A stretch of 64,000 nt of DNA, taken from positions 18,218,403 through 18,282,402 of the forward strand of contig CM046303.1 of NCBI GenBank assembly GCA_025267735.1, given 5' to 3'. The DNA comes from Mactra quadrangularis. Lineage: Eukaryota > Mollusca > Bivalvia > Venerida > Mactridae. The position numbers and the translations under genes are program-made. This document shows positions 60,701-64,000 of the stretch, piece after piece. The stretch's first letter is position 1. Each line of letters begins with the position of its first letter. Under the pieces are notes generated by a model. That model was given only the letters and a program-made list of their open reading frames with translations, searched no databases and had not been told where the DNA came from.

Positions 60701-63700
60701 ACATAATAAAAAATCATTGGTAGGAAGGAAAATGGCTGTAGAATTAATTTCATGACCAAACTCCATGAAAGTATGTTCCGTTCAGAATCAAACCCACGAC
60801 CCTTTAATCAGTGGCATTGCAGAGACTGATAGACTTGACTTACTTGTATCCCAACATTCTACAAACAGTGAAAGCATCACTATCATCCCATCCATCATCA
60901 CATATAGTACCACGTTCACCATTATATATCACCTCAACCCGACCTGACGATGATGTCGGACCATCTACTAGTTCTATAATAACATCATCAGATGAAACTG
61001 AAATACATTAAGTCATGTTTTATTATTATATTCATAAGAACTATCAAGGAAATTAAACATTCAGTGACGGATCAACAGTGATCAATAGCAATGATGTTGT
61101 AGCTTTGTGGTCTATTTTAAAATCTAGCAATGAACCCCTGTCTTGATGTAAAAAGAACATACAAAAAATTTCGGGTACAATTGTGTACATTATCTCCTTT
61201 TTCATCGGAACAATCAGGTAAACAATTACATGTTCCATCACAGACATCACTAGGATCAATACATACACCATTATTACATGAATATTTATCACTTGATCAG
61301 GCTGTAAATATAATATATAAAATGTAATATTTTAATAAATATAATTAAATGACAATGCATATTGAGTCATTTCTAAGTTTTTTTAATCAAATTGCCATTT
61401 AAATAAGTCTTTATTGAAAATATCTAACTGGAAGTCTTTTGCATTGAATATATTATTCAATTCATTTTCCCATCAGAAATATTTAACAGTGTGTTTATCA
61501 TTGGAAATACAATACAAATAGAGTTAGTCAATGTTGTCATGGTTAACTTTGCCACAGAGTGACCTTGATCTTTAAGCAATGGTTCTGGAGAAAGTGTTTG
61601 AAATCCTAAATTACTAACAAAATTATGGTCCCAACATGAAATTGCTAACAGACGGACAGACAGACAGGTGGTCATACAATGTATACCATAACTAAATATG
61701 ACCCTTCTAGTGTATAACAATGAGTTAATAGCAACTGCTACCTGGTAATTCATTGTCATAATCAAACATCGGTGTATACAGGTGATATCACCAATATTTG
61801 CCAAGCTTATAATTGCTAAAATATCTTTTATTTTCGTTGAGATATTTATACAAACCTTCCTGTGTATTACAAGATACACCAGCCACCTCAAATGAATTAC
61901 AATCATGATTTTTCCATCCAGTATGTTCACATTCTGTGATAGAATCTTCTATACCTATACAATTAACTTCATCTAGGAAGAAATCACCACTTCCTGAACC
62001 ATACTTAGAACGATTGGATGCTTTAGCTGACACTCTGTAAATTCAATAAAGAAGATACACTGTATACAGTTCCCTTAAAAATCTCTTGGACAAATTATTA
62101 ATTTGAAATAAAAAAGTGATCACGAATACTGCAAGTCAATTTACTACACTTAAAACTTATTCATGTAAACTAATTAATACTGATTTTGGAATTTATAGAT
62201 ATCTCTATATTTTTGAAGGTAAATATGCATTGGTTTTCACAAAAACAGGATTTTGATCAAGCACAATAGGAGGGTGCTGTATCGTAAGCTAATTAATTTT
62301 TTAACAATTTTTTTTAGATAATGAACGCAGCTTTAAAATTTTACTCTTGATAAACTAAAATAGTTACAACACATTTCATTTGACTTAGGTGTCAAAAATG
62401 GGCATGATAAGACCAAAGCCTATGAGCCAAACCTTTTAAGCTTAGTCAATCTGCTATTAATGCATGATTTACCAAAGGATATAAAACAACACAAAGATCT
62501 GATTTTACAAAAAATGAATAAAATGGACAATCATCTAAACCTGACTTTAAAAAAACCTTTTGGAGACAGCTGCCAATGTAGAAAAATCATTGATAACCCT
62601 ACCCATTATATCCTAACATATTACAGACTACAGCGGCATCATTATCATCCCACCTATCATCACATTTCACACCCCATTCACCAAGATATTTGATTTCAAC
62701 ACGTCCAGATTGTTCACTGTCTCCATCAACCAATCTTATTTCTATAGACAAGACAAGACAAATTTTATTCTAGAAAATTATGGCCATCGGCCCAAAATTC
62801 AGCAATACAATATGTGGTTATGTTAGCGTATAGTAATATATCTGGATAAAATATGAAATTACTGATCTACATGTAATTCATAATAATTATTAATGAAAAT
62901 TAGGGCAACTGGCCACAAATACAACATTACAGTATACAAATTTGTGTTGTTATGTTGATTTAAAGTTTAAAAATAATACAATATATGAATTATTTAACTA
63001 CTTAATAATGCATATACAAATGTATAAGAAAACTATGATATACTTGTCTCTTCTACACCTGTTACATCATACATAAACTGGGTAAAATTGTTAAGTAACA
63101 CATGACTTGACATTTAGGGTTGTCTAATTGACACTGACTAGCAATATTTGGGTTTGGGCATCTTGTTACTGCTAGTAAACTTTAGGAAGTAAACACATAG
63201 CTGGTTGTCCAATCTGGCATACTGGTTTGAAAATACATGTTAGGCCTTGCAATGTAAGGTACATCAAGCCTAATATCTATTATTTCTAGTTCATCACAGC
63301 AGCTGTCAGTTATCCCACTGACTTTCAATAGACTGGTCTTAAGTATTAATCCAAAGCTTTTAACAAAGTATTAATCACATACCCTTGTCTGCAGCGAAAT
63401 TTTGCTCTTCATGGTGCAGAGGAAGTCAGAAGGATGGCAATAGAAAACATTTTATGACTGAAATCCATGAAAGTTCGTATTTCACAGTAATTCAAATCTG
63501 CAGACCCTAGGATCATAGCTACCAAGTGAGCTAACCAGCGAGCTTTGTAAAACAAGAATGATTCATGATGATGTCATTTCCTAAATCCATCAAAGCCAAA
63601 TATTGTGAGCTTTATAAATGAGTAATTTGCTAAGTTTTCAAATGAGCCAGTCTTAAAGTTTGTAAATATGGAAGTAAAAACGATTTATCCTTCTTTTCAA

Positions 63701-64000
63701 AATTAAAAAAAAAAGTTAATGCAGAATTATTCGCGCATTAAATAGCAACAGTGACTCTCCAACAGATTTTACCTCATGCCCAGTTCAAACATCAACAATA
63801 TCCTGTTAAATCTTATAAATTGAGTAGTCTTCCATTGAAAATGAAGTTGGAAGTCTTACTTTGACTATTTATTAAAGGGAAGTAATTCACGTTCAATATA
63901 TAACATAAACATAGATTATCTCCCTTACCACAATCCTTTTCATCACTAGAATCTCCACAATCATCGATATTATTACATACATTAGATGTTGATATGCATT
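48463..64000 (-). CDS. LDLa-SRCR(x4)-trypsin-like mosaic serine protease, 5' partial
   Basis: Gene span, minus strand. Exons in coding order: LDLa 64000-63929 (partial); SRCR 62741-62603 + 62034-61856; [LDLa-like 61301-61163]; SRCR 60997-60844 + 59887-59643; SRCR 57570-57432 + 56854-56676; [LDLa-like 56123-55985]; SRCR 55819-55666 + 54711-54467; S1 protease 50459-50230, 49716-49601, 49223-49059, 48767-48463. With the bracketed exons left out, all phases agree. Each SRCR domain has six cysteines and two exons, as in group A. The S1 domain has RVIGG, SAAHC, YDIALLK and GDSGGPL, and an Asp six residues before the catalytic Ser, which predicts trypsin-like cleavage. Secretion is inferred because the 5' end is outside the window. 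The architecture is close to neurotrypsin (SRCR repeats + S1) and Drosophila Tequila. The A8 run at 50304-50311 shifts the frame in the His exon, so this may be a damaged gene or contain a sequence error. Confidence 0.88.
49059..49223 (-). CDS. protease S1 exon 3 (catalytic Asp)
   Basis: Acceptor tttcag, donor gtaaat, phase 1 to 1. It encodes [34 protein letters not shown] and [21 protein letters not shown] carries the charge-relay Asp. Confidence 0.95.
49601..49716 (-). CDS. protease S1 exon 2
   Basis: 116 nt, phase 2 to 1. Acceptor tgtag, donor gtatgt. It encodes [32 protein letters not shown]. LxVRxGDHN...LHPxYD is the usual segment between His and Asp in S1 proteases. It is too short to show as a long frame. 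Confidence 0.9.
50230..50459 (-). CDS. protease S1 exon 1 (activation site, catalytic His), frameshifted
   Basis: Acceptor ataag, donor gtatgt. The first frame gives [30 protein letters not shown] and [12 protein letters not shown] second frame gives [14 protein letters not shown] and ILSAAHCF. The switch falls at an A8 run (plus-strand T8, 50304-50311). The exon is 230 nt, whereas 229 nt would keep frame from the SRCR exon into the next S1 exon. R-VIGG is the zymogen cleavage site. Confidence 0.85.
50460..54466 (-). other. 4-kb protease intron
   Basis: Joins the last SRCR exon to the S1 domain. It contains a LINE 3' remnant (51688-52400) and the left edge of the tandem duplication (53716). 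No further exon was recognised; plus-strand frames at 52428-52682 and 52937-53224 have no known domain. Confidence 0.6.
51688..52400 (-). mobile_element. 3' remnant of a LINE (non-LTR retrotransposon)
   Basis: On the minus strand, about 52400-52116 reads as a worn reverse-transcriptase C-terminus: [13 protein letters not shown], then after a frame break [15 protein letters not shown] and [15 protein letters not shown], then TAA at 52118-52116. A ~400-bp 3' UTR follows and ends in a (TCTA)n tail at 51690-51705. It is 5' truncated with a stop/frameshift, so inactive. Confidence 0.72.
54467..54711 (-). CDS. SRCR domain C-half exon, copy A (joins S1)
   Basis: 245 nt, phase 2 to 1. Acceptor tacag, donor gtgaga. 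It encodes [56 protein letters not shown], then an acidic linker ending GLFTC. It continues into the S1 exon as TCGLRPL in frame. Confidence 0.92.
55264..55374. repeat. long near-perfect palindrome, copy A
   Basis: Arms of about 50 bp (cacaggc..ggc.taaaacagtc.ccaca..aatattgtatacaaac) flank an AT-dinucleotide centre. The mate is at 60440-60552. Probably a foldback element or MITE inside the duplicated intron. Confidence 0.8.
55403..55660 (-). repeat. inverted SINE, copy A
   Basis: The plus strand starts ttgtttgttgggtttaacgc (tail), passes gacaactgccctacataat, and ends at the box B complement atcaaacccacgacc. It is a 2855-family SINE in minus orientation, ending a few bases from the splice donor of the SRCR exon at 55666. 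Confidence 0.85.
55666..55819 (-). CDS. SRCR domain N-half exon, copy A (second SRCR)
   Basis: 154 nt, phase 1 to 2. Acceptor tttcag, donor gtaagt. It encodes [40 protein letters not shown] and [10 protein letters not shown]. [20 protein letters not shown] is the SRCR signature. Confidence 0.95.
55985..56123 (-). pseudogene. decayed LDLa-like exon, copy A
   Basis: Between ttacag and gtatgt, 139 nt. It reads [35 protein letters not shown] and NVHNC, an LDL-receptor class A pattern with extra Cys. Entering in phase 1 from the SRCR exon gives a TGA at 56121-56119 where the first LDLa Cys should be. The exit phase (2) does not fit the next exon (needs 1). The intact LDLa exon at 63929 exits in phase 1. 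Skipping this exon restores frame. Confidence 0.7.
56676..56854 (-). CDS. SRCR domain C-half exon, copy A (first SRCR)
   Basis: 179 nt, phase 2 to 1. Acceptor ttacag, donor gtttgt. It encodes [54 protein letters not shown] and NTQE. Confidence 0.93.
57432..57570 (-). CDS. SRCR domain N-half exon, copy A (first SRCR)
   Basis: 139 nt, phase 1 to 2. Acceptor ctatag, donor gtaggg. It encodes [39 protein letters not shown] and NMLGYN. Its polypyrimidine tract is the end of a LINE-like 3' tail (see 57571-57950). Confidence 0.93.
57571..57950 (-). mobile_element. LINE 3' tail, copy A
   Basis: The minus strand ends ...gggccgatggccttaatttt, aataaaatgtg and a short (TGTCT)n-like tail directly at the splice acceptor. 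A second related piece (gaaaattagggcaactgacc) lies about 150 bp upstream. No coding part remains. A repeat is likely; the LINE class is inferred from the tail structure. Confidence 0.5.
58118..58871 (+). mobile_element. Tc1/mariner-like element, 5' part, at the duplication junction
   Basis: Begins next to TA with actaggacgaaaaagaaacg (presumed terminal inverted repeat and leader) and runs into a transposase frame from 58416. It stops exactly where copy B of the tandem duplication starts. The 3' half and the other terminal repeat are absent. Confidence 0.8.
58416..58871 (+). pseudogene. Tc1/mariner-like transposase, N-terminal fragment
   Basis: The ATG at 58416 gives 152 codons of element-derived sequence: [58 protein letters not shown], then the second DNA-binding half with [19 protein letters not shown], and [12 protein letters not shown]...WRRV. 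This is the bipartite helix-turn-helix region with a GRPR-like hinge. The frame then runs into flanking DNA and stops at 58901. The break comes just before the first catalytic Asp (usually V-L-F-x-D-E in this family), so the fragment cannot transpose. The start is chosen at MPRLS because that is typical; the longer upstream frame to 58056 is leader and flank. Confidence 0.85.
59643..59887 (-). CDS. SRCR domain C-half exon, copy B
   Basis: 245 nt, same boundaries as 54467-54711. It differs by NHAGWG for NHAEWG. The exit phase 1 (TGT G|) matches the entry of the copy A SRCR exon at 57570 and reads TCEIRLVDG across the junction. Confidence 0.9.
60440..60552. repeat. long near-perfect palindrome, copy B
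   Basis: Same element as 55264-55374, with one extra TA in the centre. Confidence 0.8.
60580..60838 (-). repeat. inverted SINE, copy B
   Basis: Copy of 55403-55660, same orientation and position relative to the SRCR exon. Confidence 0.85.
60844..60997 (-). CDS. SRCR domain N-half exon, copy B (second SRCR)
   Basis: 154 nt, phase 1 to 2. It matches copy A with [12 protein letters not shown] and [10 protein letters not shown]; no amino acid change was noticed. Confidence 0.93.
61163..61301 (-). pseudogene. decayed LDLa-like exon, copy B
   Basis: 139 nt. It has the same TGA (61299-61297) and the same 3' phase mismatch as copy A, so both defects predate the duplication. Codon differences from copy A are minor (ctagga for caagga on the plus strand). 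Confidence 0.7.
61856..62034 (-). CDS. SRCR domain C-half exon, copy B (first SRCR)
   Basis: 179 nt, phase 2 to 1. It encodes the same [28 protein letters not shown] block as copy A, ending NTQE. Confidence 0.92.
62603..62741 (-). CDS. SRCR domain N-half exon, copy B (first SRCR)
   Basis: 139 nt, phase 1 to 2. It differs from copy A by DSEQSG for DSEHSG and GVKCDD for GVICDD. It is the first SRCR after the LDLa exon at 63929, with which its phase agrees. Confidence 0.92.
62742..63120 (-). mobile_element. LINE 3' tail, copy B
   Basis: Copy of 57571-57950, again ending in a (TGTCT)-like tract at the acceptor of the SRCR exon. Confidence 0.5.
63300..63555 (-). repeat. decayed tRNA-derived SINE
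   Basis: The reverse complement shows a worn head (cgctggttagctcacttggt; box B-like agatttgaattactg) and a body with tttcatggatttcagtc. It lies between the duplication and the LDLa exon. Confidence 0.55.
63929..64000 (-). CDS. LDL-receptor class A exon (partial, window edge)
   Basis: Donor gtaagg, exit phase 1. The minus strand reads [20 protein letters not shown] then KDC, matching the C-terminal two thirds of an LDLa module, whose calcium-binding acidic residues (D..D..DE) are present. The rest lies beyond the window. It provides the intact comparison for the two decayed LDLa-like exons. Confidence 0.82.

Larger units (their letters stand above)
58872..63288. repeat. tandem duplication, copy B (4417 bp)
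   Basis: Direct copy of 53716-58117. Edges gggctcccacctagtattac and ...tatctattatttcta. Small differences include a (TA) length change in the palindrome, a deletion in the 62540 region and several substitutions, some altering SRCR residues. Confidence 0.97.

Noticed and set aside
53716..63288. Tandem copies as an assembly (haplotype) artefact
   Set aside because: Not excluded, but the 754-bp transposon fragment at the junction and in-frame module phases fit a real duplication better. It is kept as a finding with a read-depth test.

Overview
This is an AT-rich, intron-rich animal nuclear window. The tRNA-headed SINEs with a GGCGTTAAACCC-type tail and the many short DNA transposons resemble those of bivalve molluscs. 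That placement is an inference from repeat style and protein resemblance, because no species-specific marker was identified.

Three protein genes can be reconstructed exon by exon, and codon phases agree at almost every junction. (1) Plus strand, 1366-31985: 17 exons encoding 874 residues of the E1 subunit of 2-oxoglutarate dehydrogenase (OGDH), from the RGHH region to the stop codon. The 5' exons lie before the window. (2) Minus strand, 46205-39279: a complete 7-exon, 314-codon peflin gene, with a Gly/Pro/Gln/Tyr-rich N-terminus and five EF-hands. It converges tail-to-tail with OGDH. (3) Minus strand, 64000-48463: the 3' part of a secreted mosaic serine protease. It carries an LDL-receptor class A exon at the window edge, four SRCR domains from two duplicated two-domain modules, and a trypsin-like S1 domain with His/Asp/Ser and a specificity-pocket Asp. 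The architecture recalls neurotrypsin and Tequila.

The most unusual region is 53716-63288. A 4.4-kb block with two SRCR domains is present twice in direct tandem at near identity. The copies are separated by 754 bp holding the 5' end of a Tc1/mariner-like element, cut just before its first expected catalytic Asp. Exon phases let the duplicated modules splice in frame, giving four SRCR domains. Each copy also holds an LDLa-like exon with an in-frame TGA at the place of its first cysteine and a 3' phase that does not fit the next exon. Skipping that exon keeps the frame, so it looks like a decayed cassette. The S1 exon with the catalytic His has an A8 run that shifts the frame by one base.

The introns are full of repeats: a clean hAT-type non-autonomous element with 8-bp target duplications (10098-11295), a 684-bp MITE with 23-bp terminal inverted repeats (41501-42184), a 46-bp x 9 minisatellite 16 bp from a peflin splice donor (40381-40794), an inverted pair of a ~390-bp dispersed repeat in two OGDH introns, several SINEs and LINE remnants. 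No rRNA gene, functional tRNA gene, CRISPR array or prokaryotic operon was seen.
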